Assembly: GCA_005882155.1 (NCBI GenBank)
Contig: VBCQ01000428.1
Span: forward strand, 1 to 5,795
DNA: 5,795 nucleotides
Source of the DNA: Betaproteobacteria bacterium
GTDB lineage: Bacteria; Pseudomonadota; Gammaproteobacteria; Burkholderiales; Burkholderiaceae_C
Reading direction: 5' to 3'
Position numbers and translations under genes: made by a program. Shown one piece after another: positions 1 through 5,795 of this stretch. Numbering within the stretch: position 1 is the first letter of the stretch; the number at the start of each line of letters is the position of its first letter. Below the pieces are notes generated by a model. That model ran no database searches. It was not told the origin of the DNA and saw only the letters and a program-made list of their open reading frames with translations.

Positions 1-209
1 CTTACACGCCGGCCGCGAAACGCAAGCTCGGCTACTACGCGTTGCCGCTGTTGTGGCGCGATGACGTCATCGGCTGGGCCAACCTGTCGGTGGATGGCGC
101 GAAGCTCGTCAGCCGTTTCGGCTACGTCGACGGCGCACCGCGCGAGCGCGTGTTCAAGAGCGCGCTCGACGACGAGCTGCAACGCATGCGAGCCTTCCTC
201 GGCCTATGA
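1..209 (+). CDS. YcaQ-type winged-helix DNA glycosylase, C-terminal end (partial)
   Basis: This is the last 68 residues of a gene that begins before the window. The reading frame starts at base 3 and ends with TGA at 207-209. It contains the stretch KRKLGYYALPLLWRDDVIGW, which resembles the C-terminal region of the COG3214/HTH_42 family (E. coli YcaQ, now AlkX, and AlkZ relatives). Known members are cytoplasmic monofunctional DNA glycosylases that remove bulky alkylated bases and can unhook interstrand crosslinks. The catalytic QxQ/QxD region lies upstream of the window, so activity cannot be judged here. The tail ends in a helix-like segment (residues DDELQRMRAFLGL) and overlaps the convergent HAD gene by 6 bp. 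The family assignment rests on this short segment alone and is fairly, not fully, secure. Confidence 0.7.
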   Translation, partial: YTPAAKRKLGYYALPLLWRDDVIGWANLSVDGAKLVSRFGYVDGAPRERVFKSALDDELQRMRAFLGL

Positions 210-1004
210 GCGCGCCGCGATCAATGCGTCGGCGACTTCGGCAAAGCCCGCGCCGCGCTCGCCACGCGTGAGGTATGCCGGCCAGACGGTGAGCTGGTCG
301 GCGAAGCGCAGCAGGTTGGCGACGCCGACGCTGAGCGGGAAGTGGCCGAACATCAGTTGGTCGTTGGTCGAGTCGCCGACATAGACCCATTGCGCCAGCT
401 CGGCATCGAGCTCGCGCGCGAGCAGCCGCTGCACGATCCAACGCGCGCCCGAGAGCTTGGTGTGCTCGCCGAACCAGCCGTTGATGTGGATCGAACTCAC
501 CGTCGCGTGCATGCCTTCGCGCTTCATCACGCCGAGCACTTGCTCGATCTGCAATGGCGAGAGCCGCGCGAACTCGCTGTGGTCGATCGCAATGTCGGTG
601 ACGCGCCCGGCGCTGTCGCGCGCGAGGCTCGCTCCGGGCACCTCGCACAGCACGCGCGCTGCGGCGTCACGCAGGCGCTGGGCATTGCGCTCGCGCGTGG
701 CCGCGTCCTGCGCGTACTCGATCGTCAGCTGATCGCCGTCGCGAAACAGCGCGACCGCGCCGTTCTCGGCGACGATCGCAGCGATCGGCCAGTCGCGCGC
801 AAAGGGTTCGCTCCAGCCCATCGGCCGGCCGGTGATTGCGATGACGGCGATGCCGGCGGCCTGCAATCGCGACAGTGCATCGAGCGCATCGGCAGTGATC
901 GCGCCGCCGGTGGTCAGCGTGTCGTCGATGTCGGTCAGCACGCCGCGCACCGAGCGCGCGGCAGCGTCGCCGGCGATGCTGCGCCAAGCGGCCGGCTGCC
1001 GCAC
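204..1004 (-). CDS. HAD-IIB family hydrolase (probable sugar-phosphate-type phosphatase)
   Basis: This is a 266-residue haloacid dehalogenase-superfamily protein if translation starts at the GTG at 1004-1002. Motif I is LTDIDDT, with nucleophile Asp25 and acid/base Asp27. Motif II is the Thr of AITGR (Thr58), motif III is probably Lys183 in GEHTKLSG, and motif IV is GDSTND at 210-215, which binds Mg2+. The long insert between motifs II and III is the C2 cap of subclass IIB, the group that includes Cof-type, sucrose-phosphate and mannosyl-3-phosphoglycerate phosphatases. The substrate cannot be read from sequence. No ATG lies near the expected start. The frame stays open far upstream, but that part overlaps the lipoprotein gene in another frame and is not family-like. 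The GTG lies 2 bp beyond the lipoprotein stop, suggesting translational coupling. A CTG at 1010 or GTGs at 950 and 941 are possible starts. The 3' end overlaps the convergent glycosylase gene. Confidence 0.88.
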   Translation of the reverse strand: MRQPAAWRSIAGDAAARSVRGVLTDIDDTLTTGGAITADALDALSRLQAAGIAVIAITGRPMGWSEPFARDWPIAAIVAENGAVALFRDGDQLTIEYAQDAATRERNAQRLRDAAARVLCEVPGASLARDSAGRVTDIAIDHSEFARLSPLQIEQVLGVMKREGMHATVSSIHINGWFGEHTKLSGARWIVQRLLARELDAELAQWVYVGDSTNDQLMFGHFPLSVGVANLLRFADQLTVWPAYLTRGERGAGFAEVADALIAARS

Positions 1005-1006
1005 CG

Positions 1007-1543
1007 TCAGCTGCGCTTCTTGTGCTGATGTTGCAGCATCACGGTCGACGGGTTGCCGTCCTTGCCGGCCGACACCACGACCTGGAACGTCTCGCCGGCG
1101 GCCTCGTCGCTGAGCATCAGCAGGTGCCCGTCGCCCTGGTTCATGTCCATCATCTGCTTGCCGCTCGCCATCGCCTTCAGCTTCGTCCGGTAGAAGTCGG
1201 CCACTTTGTCGACGGGGTCCGTCGTCTCCAGCGGCACCATCGCGCTCGACACATCGTTGGTCGTGACCTTCATGCCCGACTCGCGGCTCACTTTGGCGCC
1301 CGGATAAAACGGCAGGCCGATGTCGGCTTCGGTGATCGCCGATGCGCTGCCCATCTCGAAGGTCTGCGTCTTGCCGTCCTTGTCGACCGTCGTGGCCTTC
1401 ACCGAGCCGGTGGCCAGATCGACTTTCGCGTCCTGCGCACCGCCGGCTTTCATCTGCGCTTCGATCGTTTTCTCGGCCGCCTTTTGACACGCCGAAAGCG
1501 AAACTGCAAATGCGACGACAGCGATCGCAACCAGTGTTTTCAT
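1007..1543 (-). CDS. Small predicted lipoprotein of unknown function
   Basis: This is a 178-residue protein with a lipoprotein signal peptide: Lys2, a hydrophobic stretch at residues 4-16, and a lipobox LSAC with Cys19 as the likely lipidated residue after signal peptidase II cleavage. The mature part has a Lys/Glu-rich segment (KAAEKTIEAQMKAGG), a probable beta-rich repeat unit around VDLATGSVKATTVDKDGK, and the motif LPFYPGA near residue 84, a pattern seen in several uncharacterised bacterial lipoproteins. A short Met/Gln-rich segment and a basic tail KKRS follow. No enzymatic motif is visible. The ATG at 1543 has a GAGGAG Shine-Dalgarno sequence 5 nt away and gives a clean signal peptide; an in-frame ATG at 1573 would add ten residues in front of it and is less likely. 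The gene lies between cysteine synthase and the HAD gene on the same strand. The envelope location is well supported but the role is unknown. Confidence 0.85.
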   Translation of the reverse strand: MKTLVAIAVVAFAVSLSACQKAAEKTIEAQMKAGGAQDAKVDLATGSVKATTVDKDGKTQTFEMGSASAITEADIGLPFYPGAKVSRESGMKVTTNDVSSAMVPLETTDPVDKVADFYRTKLKAMASGKQMMDMNQGDGHLLMLSDEAAGETFQVVVSAGKDGNPSTVMLQHQHKKRS

Positions 1544-1548
1544 GACGG

Positions 1549-1554
1549 CTCCTC
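1549..1554 (-). promoter_or_regulatory. Shine-Dalgarno site of the lipoprotein gene
   Basis: On the minus strand this reads GAGGAG, 5 nt before the ATG at 1543. It fixes that ATG as the start rather than the in-frame ATG at 1573, because the longer product would bury the signal peptide behind ten extra residues. Confidence 0.75.
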
Positions 1555-1582
1555 GCAGCTTGGGGAGCGTCATTCTAGGCGC

Positions 1583-1603
1583 GCAGGTTTTCGAAACCGC
1601 TGC
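1583..1603 (-). other. Small hairpin directly after the cysteine synthase stop codon
   Basis: GCAG+GTTT at 1583-1590 can pair with AAAC at 1594-1597 and CTGC at 1600-1603, leaving a TCG loop and a 2-nt bulge. It abuts the cysteine synthase stop (1604-1606). No T-run follows it on the minus strand, so it is not a classical intrinsic terminator. It could shape the 3' end of the cysteine synthase mRNA or be chance. Only the pairing itself is seen; any role is inferred. Confidence 0.35.
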
Positions 1604-2605
1604 TCACTCGAGCCACGCCGGAACCGGCAGGCCCTTCTCGCGCAGGAAGGCCGGGTTGTACAACTTCGACTGATAGCGCGCGCCAGCGTCGGCAAGGATG
1701 GTCACGATCGTGTGGCCCGGGCCGAGGTCGCGCGCCAGGCGGATCGCGCCGGCCACGTTGATGCCGCTCGAGCCGCCCAGGCACAAGCCTTCTCCTCGCA
1801 GCAGATCGAACAGCACCGTCAGCGCTTCGTCGTCGGTGATCTGATACGGGTCGTCGATGGCAGCACCTTCGAGGTTGCGCGTAATGCGGCTCTGGCCGAT
1901 GCCTTCGGTGATCGAGCTGCCTTCGGCGCGCAACTCGCCGTGCTTGATGTAGTGATACATCGCTGCACCCATCGGGTCGGCAGCGGCGATGACAACATCC
2001 GGCTTGCGTTCCTTCAGATGCATGCCGACGCCTGCCAGCGTACCGCCGGTGCCGATCGCGCAAACAAAGCCGTCGACGCTGCAATCGGTCTGGCGCCAGA
2101 TCTCGGGGCCGGTCGAGCGGGCGTGGCCGTTCCGGTTGGACAGGTTGTCCCATTGGTTCGCATACAAGACGCCGTTCGGTTCGCTGCGTGCGAGTTCGCC
2201 CGCGAGGCGCTCGGCCACATGCACGTAGTGGTTCGGGTCGCTGTACGGGGCCGCGGGCACTTCACGCAACTGCGCGCCGCACAGACGCAGCGCATCCTTC
2301 TTCTCCTGGCTCTGCGTCTGCGGGATCACGACCACCGTGCGATAGCCGCGAGCGTTGCCCACCAGCGCGAGGCCGATGCCGGTGTTGCCGGCGGTGCCCT
2401 CGACGATGACGCCGCCCGGTCTCAGCTCGCCGCGCGCTTCAGCGTCGAGCACGATGAACAGCGCTGCGCGATCCTTGACCGACCCGCCGGGGTTCATGAA
2501 CTCGGCCTTGCCGAGGACCGTGCAGCCGGTCAGCTCCGACGCCTTGCGCAGCTTGACGAGCGGTGTGTTGCCCACCGCCTGAATGAAGCCGTCGCGCACG
2601 TCCAC
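1604..2605 (-). CDS. cysK: Cysteine synthase (O-acetylserine sulfhydrylase), PLP-dependent
   Basis: This 333-residue fold-type II pyridoxal-phosphate enzyme makes L-cysteine from O-acetylserine and sulfide in the cytoplasm. Visible landmarks in order are AVGNTPLVKL at 11-20, the PLP-lysine motif NPGGSVKDR with Lys44, the substrate-binding loop TAGNTG at 71-76 (many CysK proteins have TSGNTG), QWDN at 151-154, TGPEIW at 165-170, the phosphate-binding loop GTGGT at 185-189, and GGSSGIN at 277-283 with the serine that contacts the pyridine nitrogen. It is slightly longer than the usual 300-320 residues. No C-terminal CBS domain is present. The start is the GTG at 2605, because an in-frame TAG lies about 60 nt upstream and no ATG falls between; a second GTG at 2599 is the alternative. 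No good Shine-Dalgarno sequence is seen. The CysK, CysM and cystathionine beta-synthase-like specificities cannot be fully separated by eye. Confidence 0.9.
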   Translation of the reverse strand: MDVRDGFIQAVGNTPLVKLRKASELTGCTVLGKAEFMNPGGSVKDRAALFIVLDAEARGELRPGGVIVEGTAGNTGIGLALVGNARGYRTVVVIPQTQSQEKKDALRLCGAQLREVPAAPYSDPNHYVHVAERLAGELARSEPNGVLYANQWDNLSNRNGHARSTGPEIWRQTDCSVDGFVCAIGTGGTLAGVGMHLKERKPDVVIAAADPMGAAMYHYIKHGELRAEGSSITEGIGQSRITRNLEGAAIDDPYQITDDEALTVLFDLLRGEGLCLGGSSGINVAGAIRLARDLGPGHTIVTILADAGARYQSKLYNPAFLREKGLPVPAWLE

Positions 2606-2739
2606 GATGAATTCAGCATAGTCGGCACTCGTGGCCCCGGCCCGCCTGGCGCTGGAATCAAACTACTCGCAAGAGAGCTTTTGATTGGAGAGGGATCGCA
2701 TGCGCGGAGTAGATTCAATGCTCGCCGGCCTTTCAACGC
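2606..2739. other. Divergent intergenic region, cysteine synthase / zinc-ribbon gene
   Basis: About 130 bp separate the two divergently read genes, and promoters for both should lie here. It is somewhat richer in A+T around 2655-2720 than the surroundings. A TTGATT at 2681-2686 and a TAGATT at 2710-2715 on the + strand look like promoter hexamers, but they are 23 bp apart, too far for a normal sigma-70 promoter. I see no strong promoter, operator palindrome or RNA structure. Confidence 0.4.
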
Positions 2740-2744
2740 GGAGA
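2740..2744 (+). promoter_or_regulatory. Shine-Dalgarno site of the zinc-ribbon gene
   Basis: GGAGA ends 6 nt before the ATG at 2751. It supports that start over the in-frame upstream ATGs at 2685, 2700 and 2718, which would add residues not found at the front of this family. Confidence 0.65.
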
Positions 2745-2750
2745 ACCGCA

Positions 2751-2915
2751 ATGCCTACGTACCGATACCGTTGCTCGAAGTGCGGCCAAGTTTTCGAGCA
2801 TGTCGAGCATGTTGCCGAGCATGACGCCGCTCACCTGCACTGCCCCAAGTGCGACAGCGAGACCGTTCAGCACCTGCCGACGCAGTTCTTTGCGAAAACC
2901 TCCAAGAAAAGCTGA
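2751..2915 (+). CDS. FmdB-type zinc-ribbon protein
   Basis: This 54-residue protein starts MPTYRYRC, the signature opening of the FmdB/CxxC_CXXC_SSSS putative regulatory family. Two CxxC knuckles, Cys8-Cys11 and Cys31-Cys34, should bind one zinc ion. Between them lies a His/Glu-rich stretch (EHVEHVAEHDAAH), and the tail after residue 42 is basic and probably flexible (FFAKTSKKS). The family is small, cytoplasmic and widespread. The name comes from a gene linked to formamidase expression, but no general biochemical role is established. In many Burkholderiales the gene sits in front of a DUF502 membrane protein and aspS; here it stands alone between cysteine synthase and the SAH riboswitch. The family call is strong, the function unknown. 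Confidence 0.9.
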   Translation: MPTYRYRCSKCGQVFEHVEHVAEHDAAHLHCPKCDSETVQHLPTQFFAKTSKKS

Positions 2916-2916
2916 G

Positions 2917-2944
2917 CCGCCCGGTCCTCGCGGGGCGGTGTTTC
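2917..2944 (+). terminator. Possible weak intrinsic terminator after the zinc-ribbon gene
   Basis: CCGCCC at 2917-2922 pairs with GGGCGG at 2933-2938 around a 10-nt loop, starting 1 nt after the TGA. It is followed by TGTTTCGG, which has only a short T-run. It may end the zinc-ribbon transcript and insulate it from the riboswitch promoter. The stem is real in sequence; termination is inferred and would be inefficient. Confidence 0.45.
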
Positions 2945-2974
2945 GGTGACGAGTGCAGCCCACCCGCGCTGGTC

Positions 2975-2980
2975 TACAAT
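2975..2980 (+). promoter_or_regulatory. Probable -10 box of the ahcY riboswitch transcript
   Basis: TACAAT at 2975-2980 matches TATAAT at five of six positions. A start about 7 nt downstream (near 2987) would fall just before the first riboswitch helix at 2989, as expected for a promoter feeding a riboswitch. No convincing -35 hexamer is seen at the right distance: GTGCAG at 2953-2958, 16 bp upstream, is a poor match. An activator or an extended contact may compensate. Confidence 0.55.
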
Positions 2981-2988
2981 CGCCCCAC

Positions 2989-3055
2989 TTTCCGAGGAGC
3001 GTTGCAAGGCACACCCTGTGCCCCAGGCTCGGAAACCGCACTTGCAACCGCGCTC
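2989..3055 (+). ncRNA. S-adenosylhomocysteine (SAH) riboswitch aptamer
   Basis: The leader has the conserved SAH-riboswitch blocks CCGAGGAGCGTTGC and CCAGGCTCGG, followed by a 3' pseudoknot strand. Helix P1 is TTTCCGAG at 2989-2996 with CTCGGAAA at 3028-3035, eight perfect pairs. An internal hairpin is GGCACA at 3008-3013 with TGTGCC at 3017-3022. The pseudoknot is GAGCG at 2997-3001 with CGCTC at 3051-3055. The known class (Rfam SAH_riboswitch, common in beta- and gammaproteobacteria) binds SAH with strong discrimination against SAM and raises expression of ahcY when SAH builds up. Its place right after a -10 box and before ahcY fits this exactly. It should also affect tlyA and metF downstream if they share the transcript. 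Confidence 0.93.
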
Positions 3056-3083
3056 ACCCGCACGATGTGTCCTCGTGGGTGAG
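3053..3083 (+). promoter_or_regulatory. Candidate expression-platform hairpin of the SAH riboswitch
   Basis: CTCACCC at 3053-3059 pairs with GGGTGAG at 3077-3083, and ACGA at 3062-3065 with TCGT at 3073-3076, leaving a 2-nt bulge and a 7-nt loop. Bases 3053-3055 also belong to the pseudoknot strand (3051-3055), so the full hairpin and the pseudoknot exclude each other at those bases. No T-run follows, so it does not look like a terminator. It may be the ligand-free alternative fold. The pairing is seen; the regulatory role is inferred. Confidence 0.5.
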
Positions 3084-3133
3084 TACCGAGAAATCTCCCC
3101 ACCCTCGCACGTCCTGCGGGTTCCTTATCGATT

Positions 3134-3137
3134 GGAG
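3134..3137 (+). promoter_or_regulatory. Shine-Dalgarno site of ahcY
   Basis: GGAG lies 6 nt before the ATG at 3144 and sets the ahcY start. A CTCC at 3095-3098 in the leader could pair with it, but four pairs alone are weak evidence for translational sequestration. Confidence 0.75.
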
Positions 3138-3143
3138 CCCGAC

Positions 3144-4491
<1,348 letters not shown>

Positions 4492-4511
4492 GCGGACGAG
4501 CGGACGACGCG

Positions 4512-5270
4512 ATGCGCGCCGACCAGCTCCTCGTCGAGCGCGGCATGGCGCCGACGCGATCCGCCGCACAGCGGCTGATCGCGACCGGCGCCGTGCGCTG
4601 GCGCGCGCCGGCCGGTTGGCGCGTGCCGGCGAAGGCCGGCGAAGACCTGCCGAGCGAAGCCGACGTCGAGATCACCGACGACGCCGAGCTGCGCTTCGTC
4701 TCGCGCGGTGGCCTCAAGCTCGACGGCGCCCTCGCGCGCATCGATCTCGACGTCGACGGCATGACCTGCCTCGACCTCGGCCAGAGCACGGGCGGCTTCA
4801 CCGACGTGCTGCTGCAGCGCGGCGCGAAGCACGTCGTCGGCGTCGATGTCGGCCATGGCCAGCTCCATCCGCGCCTCGCCGCCGATGCGCGCGTGACCGC
4901 GCTCGAGGGCGTCAACGCGCGTCACCTCGACGCGAGCCAGCTCCCGTTTGCGCGCTTCGACCTGGTCGTCGGCGACCTCTCGTTCATCTCGCTCGCGCTC
5001 GTCCTGCCCGCGCTCGTGCCGCTGATGGGCGGCCCGCTGCTGCTGCTCGTCAAGCCGCAGTTCGAGCTGCAGCCGGTCGACATCGGCCCGGGCGGCAAGG
5101 TCAAGGACGCGAGCGCCTACGGCCACGTCGAAAAGAAGCTGAAGAAGGCCTGCGCGACACACGGCCTCATCGTGCGCGACTGGTTCGACAGCGCCACGCC
5201 GGGCAGCGAAGGCGCGCGCGAGTTCTTCCTCCACGCGACGCTCGCCGCCGATCGGAACACCATGCCATGA
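4512..5270 (+). CDS. tlyA: TlyA family rRNA 2'-O-ribose methyltransferase
   Basis: This 252-residue protein has an N-terminal S4 RNA-binding domain (about 1-60, opening MRADQLLVERG with TRSAAQRLI) followed by an FtsJ/RrmJ-type SAM methyltransferase domain. SRGGLKLDGAL carries Lys69, and LDLGQSTGGFTD at 87-98 is the SAM-binding loop. VGDLSFIS gives Asp155, LVKPQFE gives Lys181 and GAREFF gives Glu237, together matching the K-D-K-E tetrad of this fold. Characterised TlyA proteins methylate C1920 of 23S rRNA and, in some species, C1409 of 16S rRNA, affecting capreomycin sensitivity; older names call them haemolysins. Which sites this one modifies is not readable. The ATG at 4512 matches the usual family start. 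A TTG at 4488 overlapping the ahcY stop would add eight residues and is less likely. It lies 20 bp after ahcY and overlaps metF by ATGA. Confidence 0.92.
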   Translation: MRADQLLVERGMAPTRSAAQRLIATGAVRWRAPAGWRVPAKAGEDLPSEADVEITDDAELRFVSRGGLKLDGALARIDLDVDGMTCLDLGQSTGGFTDVLLQRGAKHVVGVDVGHGQLHPRLAADARVTALEGVNARHLDASQLPFARFDLVVGDLSFISLALVLPALVPLMGGPLLLLVKPQFELQPVDIGPGGKVKDASAYGHVEKKLKKACATHGLIVRDWFDSATPGSEGAREFFLHATLAADRNTMP

Positions 5271-5795
5271 CGACGTCCCTTCCCGTCCCGGTCAGCTTCG
5301 AGTTCTTCCCGCCCAACACGCCGGTCGGCAGCGAGAAGCTGAAGACGGTCGTGAGCGAGCTCGCGAGCGCCGGGCCCGAGTTCTTCAGCGTCACGTATGG
5401 CGCGGGCGGCTCGACGCGCGACAAGACGCTGGCGACGGTGAGCGACATCGCCGCGCTCGGCCACGAGGCAGCACCGCACTTGTCGTGCGTCGGCTCGACC
5501 AAGGAGGGCATCTCGGAGATCCTCGCGACCTACCGCGCGCAGAAGATCCGCCGCCTGGTCGCGCTGCGCGGAGACCTGCCGAGCGGCACGGCGACCGCGG
5601 GAGAGTTCCGCTTCGCGAGCGAGCTGATCGCCTTCATCCGCGAGACGCAGGGACGCGACTGGTTCATCGAGGTCGCCGCCTACCCCGAGTACCACCCGCA
5701 GCAGCGCTACGCCAGGCGCGACCTGCAGCACTTCGCCGCGAAGGTGAAGGCGGGCGCCGACTCGGCGATCACCCAGTTCTTCTTCAACCCCGACG
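5267..5795 (+). CDS. metF: Methylenetetrahydrofolate reductase, N-terminal part (runs off window)
   Basis: The first 176 codons are present of a protein usually around 275-300 residues long. MetF is a cytoplasmic FAD enzyme that reduces 5,10-methylene- to 5-methyltetrahydrofolate, the methyl donor for remaking methionine from homocysteine. VSFEFFPP at 9-16 holds the catalytic Glu12 (E. coli Glu28). SVTYGAGGSTRDKT at 41-54 and HLSCVG at 71-76 are typical TIM-barrel strands. ALRGD at 99-103 ends in the Asp103 equivalent to E. coli Asp120 near the flavin. AAYPEYHP and TQFFFNPD follow. The start ATG at 5267 shares ATGA with the tlyA stop, which implies translational coupling; the ribosome-binding sequence in front is weak (CGGAA), in keeping with that. 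Its product, with the homocysteine from AhcY, feeds methionine synthase. The missing C-terminus lies beyond the window. Confidence 0.95.
   Translation, partial: MTTSLPVPVSFEFFPPNTPVGSEKLKTVVSELASAGPEFFSVTYGAGGSTRDKTLATVSDIAALGHEAAPHLSCVGSTKEGISEILATYRAQKIRRLVALRGDLPSGTATAGEFRFASELIAFIRETQGRDWFIEVAAYPEYHPQQRYARRDLQHFAAKVKAGADSAITQFFFNPD

Noticed and set aside
1005..1490. A 5' extension of the HAD hydrolase frame to an ATG-like start at 1490 (428 residues).
   Set aside because: The extra N-terminus overlaps the lipoprotein gene in another frame, is low-complexity Arg/Gly/Asp-rich and is not HAD-like.
2681..2715. A sigma-70 promoter for the zinc-ribbon gene from TTGATT and TAGATT.
   Set aside because: The spacing is 23 bp, well outside the 16-18 bp range.
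1022..2824. A 600-codon open frame on the + strand opposite the lipoprotein and cysteine synthase genes.
   Set aside because: It is antisense to two well-supported genes, has an Arg/Ala/His-rich composition typical of shadow frames in GC-rich DNA, and shows no family resemblance.
2946..3143. An N-terminal extension of ahcY through the riboswitch leader.
   Set aside because: The region is a structured RNA leader, and the ATG at 3144 has a good Shine-Dalgarno site and gives a normal AhcY N-terminus.

Overview
The window is GC-rich (about two thirds G+C by eye) chromosomal DNA. Protein-level resemblance, clearest in the AhcY segments and in the S-adenosylhomocysteine (SAH) riboswitch-ahcY-tlyA-metF layout, points to a betaproteobacterium of the order Burkholderiales, in the Rubrivivax/Leptothrix/Comamonadaceae neighbourhood. 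That placement is from memory of the families, not from a search. I see no insertion sequence, phage gene, CRISPR array, tRNA or rRNA.

Left part (1-2605): the 3' end of a YcaQ-type winged-helix DNA glycosylase gene on the + strand converges on, and overlaps by 6 bp, a minus-strand group of three genes. Read in their own direction these are a cysteine synthase (2605 to 1604), a small lipoprotein of unknown function (1543 to 1007) and a HAD-IIB phosphatase-like protein (about 1004 to 204). The last two are almost contiguous and probably co-transcribed. The cysteine synthase lies 60 bp upstream of the lipoprotein, with a small hairpin in the gap.

Middle (2606-3143): a divergent intergenic region, a 54-residue FmdB-type zinc-ribbon protein on the + strand, a possible weak terminator, then a -10-like box and a well-formed SAH riboswitch leader. 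Part of the pseudoknot strand can instead join a downstream hairpin, which suggests a switching mechanism.

Right part (3144-5795): the riboswitch-controlled methyl-cycle operon ahcY-tlyA-metF. AhcY hydrolyses SAH, the TlyA-type rRNA methyltransferase uses S-adenosylmethionine (SAM) and produces SAH, and MetF makes the 5-methyltetrahydrofolate used to remethylate homocysteine. metF overlaps tlyA by ATGA and runs off the window. The cysteine synthase and the SAH/homocysteine genes place sulfur amino-acid metabolism on both sides of the divergent region.

The main anomaly is in ahcY. At 3480/3481 a conserved block of very roughly 27 codons is missing and the frame shifts, so the gene as written cannot make normal SAH hydrolase. 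This is either a real lesion in a normally conserved housekeeping gene or a sequencing/assembly error. I found no convincing previously undescribed system. The most interesting signals are the ahcY lesion and the alternative pairings in the riboswitch leader.
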